Of a stretch of DNA of 64,000 nucleotides, positions 55,993 to 64,000 are shown one piece after another. The DNA comes from Paracoccus aminovorans (GTDB lineage: Bacteria; Pseudomonadota; Alphaproteobacteria; Rhodobacterales; Rhodobacteraceae). Under the pieces are notes generated by a model. The model saw only the letters and a program-made list of their open reading frames with translations, was not told the origin of the DNA and searched no databases. Numbering within the stretch: the stretch's first letter is position 1; each line of letters starts with the position of its first letter. The position numbers and the translations under genes are program-made. The DNA lies in NCBI RefSeq assembly GCF_900005615.1, contig NZ_LN832559.1:2426001-2490000 (forward strand). Reading direction: 5' to 3'.

Positions 55993-56241
55993 CTAGGCAG
56001 CTTCCCGATGTCCAAACAGCGGGTCCAGGCTCAGGCGCTGGCTTTCGCCCATGCAGATCACGGCGCCCGGCGCGTTGTTGGTTTCCTGACGGGCAAAGTG
56101 AATCGCCGCATCCTTACTCACGAAGCAGCCGCCGACGAGGTTACGCTCATCGCGGACAGTCCAGCATCCTCGGTTGTCCTGGCCGACAAAGAAATGGTTC
56201 AGAGGTTGAGGAGGCTCTTTCGGCTGAATGGCGCTTGCCAT
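55993..56241 (-). CDS. Hypothetical protein, 82 aa
   Basis: Starts MASAIQPKEPPQPLNHFFVG and has Q-D-N-R-G-C-W-T-V-R-D, then GGCFVSKDAAIHFARQETN and an A-V-I-C-M-G tail. No family I can name; it resembles small DUF2188-like proteins with a W-x-V-x-x-E and A-x-x-x-A pattern, weakly. A strong terminator follows. Cytoplasmic by composition. Confidence 0.6.
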   Translation of the reverse strand: MASAIQPKEPPQPLNHFFVGQDNRGCWTVRDERNLVGGCFVSKDAAIHFARQETNNAPGAVICMGESQRLSLDPLFGHREAA

Positions 56242-56295
56242 GGTGGATGATCCTGATTGTTCGTTGAAGACTGAGCTGTGGACGTCGATGGCGCG

Positions 56296-56499
56296 CTAGC
56301 CGGCCAACGAGGTGAGTGTGGCGACGGCCGCGATCACCAGGGCCATCACGACTCCGAGCCGCAGGAACATTCCAACGTCGGCCATCGGCTCATCCGAGGG
56401 CGTGGCAACCTTGACCTCGCCATCCGTCCGCCCGACTTTGGCCTTGTTCTGTTGTTGCATCGCATAGAAATAGTAACCACGAGGGTACATCGTAGACAT
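56296..56499 (-). CDS. Small membrane protein, 67 aa
   Basis: Starts MSTMYPRGYYFYAMQQQNKA. A soluble, charged N-terminal 42 residues are followed by one membrane helix, MFLRLGVVMALVIAAVATLT. A GAAAGGA site precedes it. No known family. The 13-bp ATAGTATTTTCAT that recurs before the porin gene lies 116 bp upstream. Confidence 0.6.
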   Translation of the reverse strand: MSTMYPRGYYFYAMQQQNKAKVGRTDGEVKVATPSDEPMADVGMFLRLGVVMALVIAAVATLTSLAG

Positions 56500-56672
56500 C
56501 CTTTCTCGATATCGGCAGAATCTTCTACTCGTCGAGTAAGATGATGCTTTTTGCCGATACGTAGAATTTAAGGATGTCTGGATTTGTTCTCCATTTCACG
56601 GGCAGCCGGATTTCATAGTATTTTCATTGGAGAACACAGCAGCATCATGCTGTTTTTATAAGGGCGACCCGG

Positions 56673-57620
56673 TCAGGCCGAGAGGGGGATGAGAGACCGC
56701 TCGGCGACCAAAAACGTATCGATCGCCAATGTGTCGATCTCCGCCACGGCAGCGCGTATTCTTGCTGCGGTGCCTTCAGTGACCTCGCCCAGCGGAAGGC
56801 GGACGGACGGCGAGTATCCGCGCGCGCAGTGCAACGCGAACTTGATCGGGCATGGATTGCTTTCAAGTTCCAGCGCCTCGATCAGGGGGAAAAGATGGGC
56901 GTTGACGCGCCGAGCTTCCAGATATGCACTCTGCCGCACCGCGCCGATCATGGCCGCGGTCAGCATCGGAGCGATGTTCGAAACGACCGAAATCGCGCCA
57001 TCGCCGCCAGTCGTCATGAAAGCCAGCATGGATCGGTCATGTCCGGAAAGCTGGGTGAAACGATCGCCAAAGCGGAGGGCCATCGTGCTTACGCGCGTCG
57101 GATCTCCGCTCGCGTCCTTGATGCCGACAAGCGCGGGCAGGTGCGCAAGGCGGTCCAGCATTTCGATCCTGATATCGACGGCCGTCCGCGAAGGCACATT
57201 GTAGATGATGATCGGCAATTCCGCAGCTTGCGCGACACTTTCGAAATGTCGGAACAGGCCCTCCTGGCTCGGACGACTATAATAAGGCGTGACGACCAGA
57301 GCTCCATCCGCGCCAAGCCGAGCCGCCTCGCGAGTTAGTTCGACGGTGCGCCGGGTGTCGTTTGTCCCCGAGCCGGCGATCACCGGCACACGGCCATTAG
57401 AAACCTCGACGCACAACCGGATCACCGCCGCCCATTCCGGATGAGACAGGGTCGGCGCCTCGCCCGTGGTGCCGCAGGCGACCAGCCCCTGCACGCCCTG
57501 GTCGATCTGCCAGTTGGCGAGCTCAGCCAAGGCGTCGAAATCGATACCCTCACCCCTAAACGGAGTGACAAGTGCGGTCATCAGCCCGCCAAATAAAGGA
57601 GGGTCGCCACTGGGCTTCAT
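56673..57620 (-). CDS. dapA: 4-hydroxy-tetrahydrodipicolinate synthase family protein (DapA-like)
   Basis: 315 residues, a TIM-barrel class I aldolase of the DapA/NAL family. The Schiff-base lysine is K168 (GIKDASGD). The active-site T51-T52 (CGTTGEA), Y114 (TPYY), Y140 and R145 (YNVPSRT) are all present, as in true DapA, which condenses pyruvate and aspartate semialdehyde for lysine and cell-wall synthesis. Because the gene is island-borne, it could serve a different aldol substrate or be a second copy. The start overlaps the stop of the 154-aa gene (ATGA). Confidence 0.88.
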   Translation of the reverse strand: MKPSGDPPLFGGLMTALVTPFRGEGIDFDALAELANWQIDQGVQGLVACGTTGEAPTLSHPEWAAVIRLCVEVSNGRVPVIAGSGTNDTRRTVELTREAARLGADGALVVTPYYSRPSQEGLFRHFESVAQAAELPIIIYNVPSRTAVDIRIEMLDRLAHLPALVGIKDASGDPTRVSTMALRFGDRFTQLSGHDRSMLAFMTTGGDGAISVVSNIAPMLTAAMIGAVRQSAYLEARRVNAHLFPLIEALELESNPCPIKFALHCARGYSPSVRLPLGEVTEGTAARIRAAVAEIDTLAIDTFLVAERSLIPLSA

Positions 57621-58081
57621 TCTGCTGTTTCTCCATCTTTCGAAGCATTTTTTGGCCGCGCCCGGCGCCGATCGAGGGAGCCGAGCAACGCGATCATCAG
57701 GGCTGCCGCCAGATCGTCATGTCGGCCCACGCACCTGCGTAAATTGCCGCGTTCGTTCCACGCCATGCGACACCGCCAACGATCTCCCGAACGGCCCATC
57801 GACCACGGGTGGCGTTTCGGCTGCAAATGCGCTGCCAGTTCGATCACCGCTTCAAGCAAGGCATTCGCTTCGAGCAGATCACGGAGCCGGCGGTGCCGTC
57901 GAAACTGCGGCTGGTCTTCGCGCTCCTCGATAATCCTCACAGCCAGCCAGATGTGGTGCTCCTTGAGGACTCGCGCCATCTCCAATTGAATTCTTAGGCT
58001 TGGCAGCGCGGCCAGAGGGCTTTCACCGATAGTGAGCCTTCGGTCGTCGGGCTGGAAAGCCGGCGCAGCAGGGCGTGTCAT
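57617..58081 (-). CDS. Hypothetical protein, 154 aa
   Basis: Starts MTRPAAPAFQPDDRRLTIGE; Arg-rich and helical, with LLEANALLEAVIELAAHLQP and a W-R-C-R-M-A-W-N-E-R-G-N-L segment. No family recognised. It overlaps the preceding 57-aa gene and the following dapA by four bases each, which supports real translation in an operon. Function unknown. Confidence 0.55.
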   Translation of the reverse strand: MTRPAAPAFQPDDRRLTIGESPLAALPSLRIQLEMARVLKEHHIWLAVRIIEEREDQPQFRRHRRLRDLLEANALLEAVIELAAHLQPKRHPWSMGRSGDRWRCRMAWNERGNLRRCVGRHDDLAAALMIALLGSLDRRRARPKNASKDGETAE

Positions 58082-58251
58082 GCCGCTCTCAGAAAAACTA
58101 TGGCGACGACCTGCACAGCGGCACAGCTCGCCGCAAACATCAGGAGCAGGTATTCCGATCTACGGCGTCGCTCGCGTTTGCTGAACTTCGGTTTCGACCG
58201 CGGCAACCTGGGGCGAGCAGGACGGCCTGCAAATCTGCATTCAGCCGCCAT
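58078..58251 (-). CDS. Small membrane protein, 57 aa
   Basis: Starts MAAECRFAGRPARPRLPRSK, strongly basic up to RRRRSEY, then one membrane helix (LLLMFAASCAAVQVVAIVFL). The positive-inside rule puts the N-terminus in the cytoplasm. Its start lies inside the end of the 39-aa gene and its stop overlaps the 154-aa gene (ATGA). No family recognised. Confidence 0.5.
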   Translation of the reverse strand: MAAECRFAGRPARPRLPRSKPKFSKRERRRRSEYLLLMFAASCAAVQVVAIVFLRAA

Positions 58252-58360
58252 TGCTGAGCACGAGATAGACGCTGGGGCCTGCGGCAGCAAGAACAGCGCA
58301 ACCGGCGATCACCACCAGAACGATGATTTCCGCGCTGCCGCGGATGAGGTGTCGAGACAT
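58241..58360 (-). CDS. Small membrane protein, 39 aa
   Basis: Reads MSRHLIRGSAEIIVLVVIAG, then CAVLAAAGPSVYLVLSNGG and stop. One hydrophobic helix. It overlaps the next gene by 11 bases in another frame and is 42 bases after the 97-aa gene, so it fits a chain of small coupled membrane genes. Too short for family assignment. Confidence 0.5.
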   Translation of the reverse strand: MSRHLIRGSAEIIVLVVIAGCAVLAAAGPSVYLVLSNGG

Positions 58361-58402
58361 TATGCGCTTGCTTCGTACAGCCTGGCTCAATTTTCGCCCT
58401 CA

Positions 58403-58696
58403 CTACCCAATCTGACGCGGCTCGCGCCGCCGACTGAGGTTCCGCATCTCCAGGCAGAAGCGACCGTCTGTCAGTTGAAGATAGAGGCGGTAGCAGCCGT
58501 AGCTCTCGCCTATCAGCCTTGCCGCACCGACCGCATCATTGCGCGTTGGATGGCACCATTCGGAGTCTTCACCTTCAAGATGCACAGTCCAGCGATCATC
58601 GTAGTTCCGATAAACCCAGAGCGCGGGCAGGACCGGATACAAGGTCGCTGCGGCTTGAGGTGCCTCCGATTTCGAGTTGATCAATACCAAAGCCAT
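58403..58696 (-). CDS. Hypothetical protein, 97 aa
   Basis: Starts MALVLINSKSEAPQAAATLY. It has alternating strands: A-L-W-V-Y-R-N-Y-D-D-R-W-T-V-H-L-E-G and G-C-Y-R-L-Y-L-Q-L-T-D-G-R-F. No named family; the W-x-V pattern is like that of the 82-aa protein at 55993, and both may be small stress-type proteins. First gene of the minus-strand run that ends with dapA. Confidence 0.55.
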   Translation of the reverse strand: MALVLINSKSEAPQAAATLYPVLPALWVYRNYDDRWTVHLEGEDSEWCHPTRNDAVGAARLIGESYGCYRLYLQLTDGRFCLEMRNLSRRREPRQIG

Positions 58697-58759
58697 ATTT
58701 CACCTAGACAAGCAAAGAGTCTGCGGAGCCAATGGCTCCGCGTTTGATCTCGATCCGCC

Positions 58760-60031
58760 TTAGAAAAGCACGCCAGCCTCGAACATCCCGCGAACCTGGT
58801 CGCGCTTGTCGAAGTTGGACCCAAAGCCGTAGCCTTCGGTGACCCGATCGATGCGGGTGTACGAAAGCTCGGTACGCGCGAAGAAGATCCCGCGCTGGTA
58901 GGTCGGCGTCACCGTCAGCGACCACGCCCTGCTTTTCGGCCCATAGAGCAGATTGGTGGGGGCGCAGTCTGCGGCGACGCCGCAATCGCCTCCGCTTGAA
59001 ACGATGTACTCGGCGCGTCCAGCGATCGAGAAATTCTCATTAATGGCATATCGAGCCAGCAGCGCTCCGCCGAATGTTTCGGCCGAGCGATCGGTCCCGA
59101 TGTCCCTGTTCGAGCGGACCGTTGTGTATTGCAGGTAGGGCTGCAGCCTCAGCGGGCCGTCGACATAAGTGTAGATCACATTGAAGATGCTGCTGTTGTT
59201 CTGCGCCAGTGGCGTCGCGGCGCCGGTGTTGCCGGACTCTGCAAAATTGCCTGCTGCGACCAGCGTGATCGTGCTCGATGGCGTCGCCGCATAAGACAAC
59301 AGACCGGATACCCAGTTGTAATCCCCTGAGTAGAAACCATCATTGACCGACACCGAGGCGTTGAGCGGTCCATTGCTATAGTTCACCTGCACACCGCGGC
59401 TGATCGCCGGCTCCTGGTTCCAGAGCAGGCCGCGCGCGATATTCATATTCTGGAAGGTGAAGGTCGATTCTGCGCCGATCAACGTCGGCAGCAAACCCGC
59501 CTGCACTGAGAAATTCGGCGACAGCTCGAGCTTGCCATAAGCAACCGGCACCGGCCCGTACAACTGATCGGTGACGTCGGTTGCGCGGGTGTAGGCCGAG
59601 CCCAAAGAAGGCAGCGAGTAGACACCCCCCTGGACGAAGAACGTCAAAGGCGCCCCGGTTGTCTGCACCTGAATCTGGGCATTGCCGATATCGACGAGGG
59701 GATCTGTCGTTCGGGGGTCGACACCGGGAATGCCGTTCGTCTGCGCATTGCCGATGCCTGTGAGCTGGCCGGTGATATGAAGCCGGCCAAACACGCCCGC
59801 ATCCGTACTCACCGGATCGGGGTTCGGGCGCAGAGGACCACCAAAGCTCGGCGCGCTCATGGGTTCCGCCGCTGCCTGGCCAAGACCCATCATCGAACCG
59901 GCCATGATCGCGACCGCGCCGACCGCGCCCCGGCAAAGCGTCCGCCGACGCCCAGACCCCGGTCTTGTTGGAAGACCGGCCTCGGCTGTGGCCGTTGCGG
60001 CGGGTGCGAGGGACGGTTTAAGCGGCTTCAT
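58760..60031 (-). CDS. Outer-membrane porin (beta-barrel, BBP2-like)
   Basis: 423 residues. An extended N-region is followed by a signal sequence with likely cleavage near QAAA (about residue 55). The mature part shows repeated amphipathic strands, aromatic girdles (FFVQGGVYSLPSLGSAYTRA, YNWVSGLLSYAA) and a terminal F. The pattern fits the BBP2/OmpL-like porin family with 'LLWNQEPAISRGVQVNYS'. It should admit small solutes. It is divergent from the hydratase gene at 60226, so they may share regulation. Substrate unknown. Confidence 0.82.
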   Translation of the reverse strand: MKPLKPSLAPAATATAEAGLPTRPGSGRRRTLCRGAVGAVAIMAGSMMGLGQAAAEPMSAPSFGGPLRPNPDPVSTDAGVFGRLHITGQLTGIGNAQTNGIPGVDPRTTDPLVDIGNAQIQVQTTGAPLTFFVQGGVYSLPSLGSAYTRATDVTDQLYGPVPVAYGKLELSPNFSVQAGLLPTLIGAESTFTFQNMNIARGLLWNQEPAISRGVQVNYSNGPLNASVSVNDGFYSGDYNWVSGLLSYAATPSSTITLVAAGNFAESGNTGAATPLAQNNSSIFNVIYTYVDGPLRLQPYLQYTTVRSNRDIGTDRSAETFGGALLARYAINENFSIAGRAEYIVSSGGDCGVAADCAPTNLLYGPKSRAWSLTVTPTYQRGIFFARTELSYTRIDRVTEGYGFGSNFDKRDQVRGMFEAGVLF

Positions 60032-60225
60032 ACCTTCAGATCCTTCCGGTTTGGTGGGACCATCAAGATAAATAGAGCCGCATATTATTTCGACGGGAGC
60101 TCAGCCGCGCTGCGATAGTATTTTCATAAGAAAAAGCCCTTACAAAAATATACGTAGTCATATAGTCGGATTTTTATTTGACTGAGCACGACTTTGCGCC
60201 CTCTCTCGCGCGGGAGTGTGCTTCT
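60032..60225. promoter_or_regulatory. Divergent promoter region, porin and hydratase genes
   Basis: 194 bp between the divergent starts (porin at 60031, hydratase at 60226). It is A/T-rich around 60130-60180 and includes ATAGTATTTTCAT (60115-60127), which also lies before the 67-aa gene (56615-56627). Confidence 0.45.
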
Positions 60226-61002
60226 ATGATTAACCAAAATCTCGACTATCTCGCTAGCTTGCTTTGCCAAAACCGTCGGCAGGGAATTACCTCAGATATC
60301 CCGTTCGATCTGCTTCGAAGCGAGGATGACGCCTGGGCGGTGCAGTCAGCAGCAATCTCGGCCTTCGCCAATGACGCGGTAGGCTACGCCCTGATAGGCA
60401 CTTGCCCCGCCATCCGCGGCACGCTTGGCCTTGCCAGTCCCATCTACTGCCCGATCCCTGTGGGAACCGTTCTTCAGGACTCCCACGGGCCGTTCCGGCT
60501 TCCCCAAGGCTTCATCGGAGCACAATGCGAAATCGTCTTTACGATAGGAGGTCCCCTGGGGGCGGACCATTGGCCCATCACTCGCGATCAATTTTGCAAG
60601 GCGATCCTGAGCTACCAACCGGCTATCGGTCTTGTCGGGCGACGTGGTCACCTGACTTCGCAACCGCACCTGGCCGCCATCGCTGACTATGCGTTCCATG
60701 TTTCGACGATCGTCGACAAATATCATGAGCCAACAAGCCTGGAGGCCATCTACAGGATCGACATGCGAGCGTCGATCAATAACGTTCCGGTGTTTCAGTC
60801 GGCATCGGGAGAGGGGCTGGTTGATCCGATCAACTCTGCGCTCTGGCTCGTGAATGACCTGATCGCCAGAGGCAATTATCTCAGCGCCGGCGATATCGTA
60901 GCAGCCGGATCGATCATCCCGATGCTGCTGCAAATCCTTCCTGGTCAGGAACTGAAGGTCGAGTTGTCAGGCGTTGGCGGCGCAGCCGCACGCTTTCTTT
61001 GA
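60226..61002 (+). CDS. 2-keto-4-pentenoate hydratase-family protein
   Basis: 258 residues from MINQNLDYLASLLCQNRRQG (GGGAG 9 bases upstream; an upstream TTG at 60178 is possible). It shows D-D-A-W-A-V-Q, R-G-T-L-G-L-A-S-P-I, Q-G-F-I-G-A-Q-C-E-I-V-F, P-A-I-G-L-V-G-R-R-G and GNYLSAGDIVAAGSIIPMLL. These positions match the MhpD/HpcG hydratase family, which hydrates 2-oxo-pentenoate in meta-cleavage pathways, and decarboxylases of the same fold. No meta-cleavage neighbours are present, so the substrate is open. Confidence 0.72.
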   Translation: MINQNLDYLASLLCQNRRQGITSDIPFDLLRSEDDAWAVQSAAISAFANDAVGYALIGTCPAIRGTLGLASPIYCPIPVGTVLQDSHGPFRLPQGFIGAQCEIVFTIGGPLGADHWPITRDQFCKAILSYQPAIGLVGRRGHLTSQPHLAAIADYAFHVSTIVDKYHEPTSLEAIYRIDMRASINNVPVFQSASGEGLVDPINSALWLVNDLIARGNYLSAGDIVAAGSIIPMLLQILPGQELKVELSGVGGAAARFL

Positions 61003-61020
61003 ACCAATAGATCTGGCCGA

Positions 61021-61293
61021 TCAAACGGCCAGTTGATGACCGCTGAAAATGTAGAGACCCAACGCCGTCGCTGCCAACCATAGAGCCTCATCCCAATAGG
61101 TGAAGCTGGTCTTGCCGAATCGTTCGCCGCGATGAACCGCGTAAGCGACGGCCATTACGCAGTATATGCCGGTCCACAGCGCGAAAGTGGCGAGGAAGTT
61201 CTCGCTCTTGAGAATGTAGGCGATTGCCGCAGCGACGACCAGCTTGATGCCATAGCGCCCAATGTGCTCTCGCGACTGCTCGTCTAACCGCAT
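61021..61293 (-). CDS. Small membrane protein, 90 aa
   Basis: Starts MRLDEQSREHIGRYGIKLVV. Two to three membrane segments (about 15-30, 35-55, 70-85). No family recognised. Its gene is convergent to the hydratase gene and lies just after the 53-aa gene with 19 bases between, so they form a two-gene unit. Confidence 0.6.
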   Translation of the reverse strand: MRLDEQSREHIGRYGIKLVVAAAIAYILKSENFLATFALWTGIYCVMAVAYAVHRGERFGKTSFTYWDEALWLAATALGLYIFSGHQLAV

Positions 61294-61312
61294 AACACGC
61301 CTGAATCGTTCT

Positions 61313-61474
61313 TTAGATCAGGCCGAAGATGAGAGACAGCCGATAGCTGACATACCCAACGCCGATCGCGGTAATCGCCAGGACAAGCAGCAAGCCAAGC
61401 CCACCATTCCCTGGCTCTTTCTGAGGGCGCGCCGCCTCGTTCTGTTTGTTCCGGACTCGATTATTCCCAGCCAT
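61313..61474 (-). CDS. Small membrane protein, 53 aa
   Basis: Starts MAGNNRVRNKQNEAARPQKE, then one hydrophobic helix (GGLGLLLVLAITAIGVGYVS) and a short tail YRLSLIFGLI. It is upstream of the 90-aa membrane gene on the same strand. No family recognised; the charged N-terminus plus one helix is a common small-protein layout. Confidence 0.5.
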   Translation of the reverse strand: MAGNNRVRNKQNEAARPQKEPGNGGLGLLLVLAITAIGVGYVSYRLSLIFGLI

Positions 61475-61702
61475 TTCTGATGAGCGCTCCCTCGGCGCTC
61501 CAACGCGCAGCCACTTCTAGAATGCCGCTGCATAGGAATTCGAGAGGGACAGTCGGCAAGCTGCATAAGAGGATTTTATTTGGGCTTCCCGCGCGTTGCT
61601 AGCTAGATCAACTGCATCACAGGGTCACAATCGGAAACGTTAACCCTCGTTCCACTCGATCTTAGGAACAGCGGCTGTAGTGTTCATGGTTCTGATATGA
61701 AA

Positions 61703-61751
61703 TGGCGCGCCCGAGACGATTCGAACGTGTGGCCTCCACCTTCGGAGGGCG
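61703..61751 (-). other. 3' half of a tRNA-Arg(CCG) gene
   Basis: The minus strand reads CCTCCGAAGG around the anticodon CCG, then a T-arm with TTCGAAT and CGGGCGC-G-CCA at the end. Acceptor strand, T loop and anticodon loop match tRNA-Arg(CCG); the T stem has one mismatch. The 5' half is missing: the bases before the anticodon loop do not pair with the anticodon stem (GGTGG). It is probably a leftover attachment half from another integration. Confidence 0.6.
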
Positions 61752-62001
61752 CACGTCGTTTACTGGCGGAAGCAGAGGAACTGGAGAGTCGTGTCCGGTT
61801 TGGGGTGGAGAAGATTTCCGGACCAATACGGCTAAGCGCACCAATGGATCTTGGCCAATCGCGAATCGTCCCTATAGTTGACCGCTTTCTGACCTTGTGA
61901 TTGGCGAGGAAGGTCGAGCCAGCGAGTTGTGAGCAGCAAAGAAGGTCGGCGCAAGTTGCCGCCGATTCCATCCTATTCCAGACCAAAAATACCCGCCCTA
62001 T

Positions 62002-62019
62002 TGATTCCGATATGATTCC
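62002..62019. promoter_or_regulatory. Arm-type integrase site candidate, right end
   Basis: TGATTCC at 62002 and 62013, again 11 bp apart, giving an 18-bp unit equal to 4923-4940 at 17 of 18 bases. It lies about 100 bp inside the tRNA-fMet core. Two looser copies (GATTCCA at 61964, TATTCCA at 61974) precede it. Confidence 0.5.
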
Positions 62020-62051
62020 TACGCCAAATTTCGGCTCTTTTTAGAGACAGT

Positions 62052-62084
62052 AAAAAGCCCGTTAAGTCGTTGACTTAACGGGCT
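62052..62084 (-). terminator. Terminator of the rRNA-tRNA operon
   Basis: A 13-bp perfect stem AGCCCGTTAAGTC/GACTTAACGGGCT with a three-base loop. On the minus strand it is followed by a T-run (TTTTTAC). It lies 7 bases after the CCA end of tRNA-fMet. If the island model is right, it was brought by the island. Confidence 0.88.
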
Positions 62085-62090
62085 AAAATT

Positions 62091-62167
<77 letters not shown>

Positions 62168-62228
62168 CCGATTGCATCGCTTTTGCGTTGCTTTTGGTCG
62201 TCTTGAGAGATGTCTCGCTTCTTTTCAG

Positions 62229-62343
62229 GTCTGGCGGTGACCTACTCTCCCACGTCTTGAGACGCAGTACCATTGGCGCGACGGCACTTAACGGCCGAGT
62301 TCGGGATGGGATCGGGTGTTTTGCTCGTGCTTTGGCCACCAGA
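62229..62343 (-). rRNA. 5S rRNA
   Basis: About 115 nt on the minus strand, with the conserved CCCGATCCCATCCCGAACTC segment and the closing ends GGTCTGGTGGCC / GGTCACCGCCAGACC. It lies between 23S and tRNA-fMet, the normal order. Ends are accurate to a few bases. Confidence 0.93.
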
Positions 62344-62463
62344 CCGGAAAAGGAGCGAGATCGGCGTTATCCCGAAGGATGATTTTGTCCAAGGATGCTT
62401 TTGGAGGAAGGCGATACGCCTTGCTTGCCTGGGCAAACAAAGGTCTGTCTTCTTCCGGATCAA

Positions 62464-64000
<1,537 letters not shown>

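Larger units (their letters stand above)
61475..62050. other. Non-coding stretch at the right end of the island
   Basis: About 575 bp before the terminator. I find no gene. It contains a 3' half of a tRNA-Arg gene (61703-61751) and the second TGATTCC repeat pair (62002-62019). The short frame at 61697-61900 runs over the tRNA fragment and is not convincing. Confidence 0.55.

Noticed and set aside
56630..56660. CAGCA-TCA-TGCTG-TTTTT hairpin as a dapA terminator
   Set aside because: The T-run lies on the plus strand, while dapA and its neighbours are on the minus strand; no plus-strand gene ends here.
61697..61900. 67-codon frame starting MKWRARDDSNVWPP
   Set aside because: Its first part is a tRNA-Arg half read on the wrong strand, a common source of false 'RDDSN/RQDSN' proteins next to tRNA genes; nothing supports the rest.

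Overview
The window looks like chromosome of a GC-rich alphaproteobacterium, most likely of the sphingomonad group. The reasons are an rRNA operon ending 23S-5S-tRNA-fMet at the right edge, small alphaproteobacterial-type genes (DUF736, DUF2285, DUF2493, DUF2958, TrbK-alt) and a trb-type conjugation module. The genus is inference.

Left flank (1-4735): the start of a thiolase gene and the last ~53 codons of an acyl-CoA-type short-chain dehydrogenase are cut by a complete IS21-family element (copy A, 268-2746). Beyond it lie the N-terminal third of a large DEAH/SNF2-type helicase and a higBA toxin-antitoxin pair.

Island (about 4736-62135): a 45-bp 3' half of an initiator tRNA gene (4736-4780) sits next to a tyrosine integrase. 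An intact tRNA-fMet gene at the other end (62091-62167) has a 41/45 matching 3' half. Both ends also carry a pair of TGATTCC repeats spaced 11 bp apart. I read everything between as one genomic island inserted in tRNA-fMet at the end of an rRNA operon. Inside, from left to right: a defence-like block (DUF433/PIN-like pair, Abi-like protein, DUF2971 protein, PHP-ABC ATPase, nuclease-like protein; 6255-12921); an IS4 transposase with an AraC/SDR/tautomerase cargo, bracketed by 30-bp inverted repeats (13061-17167); a Tn4371-like conjugative backbone (ardC, DUF2958, ParB-type protein, methylase-helicase, toprim primase, DUF2493, DUF736, regulators, repA with a probable origin, parA); IS21 copy B; the rest of the trb operon (trbE C-terminus, J, K, L, F, G, I, DUF2274) and a LysR regulator.

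Copy B joins the 54th codon of parA directly to the middle of trbE. The parA C-terminus and the trbE N-terminus are missing, with whatever lay between them, which in relatives includes traG and trbBCD. The element is therefore probably no longer self-transmissible.

Right cargo (46791-61474): a complete kdp potassium-uptake operon on the minus strand (26-aa peptide, kdpF, kdpA, a 58-aa small protein, kdpB, kdpC, kdpD, kdpE, then an EIIA-Ntr-like PTS protein), then small membrane proteins, a dapA homologue, an outer-membrane porin, a hydratase-family protein and two small membrane proteins. The rRNA operon (fMet, 5S, 23S 3' half, all minus strand) closes the window.

The observations I rate highest are a structured leader repeated in front of three backbone genes, the two attachment ends with arm-type repeats, the defence-like gene block, the parA-IS21-trbE deletion scar, an origin-like DnaA-box/iteron array inside repA, and the small proteins plus EIIA inside the kdp operon.
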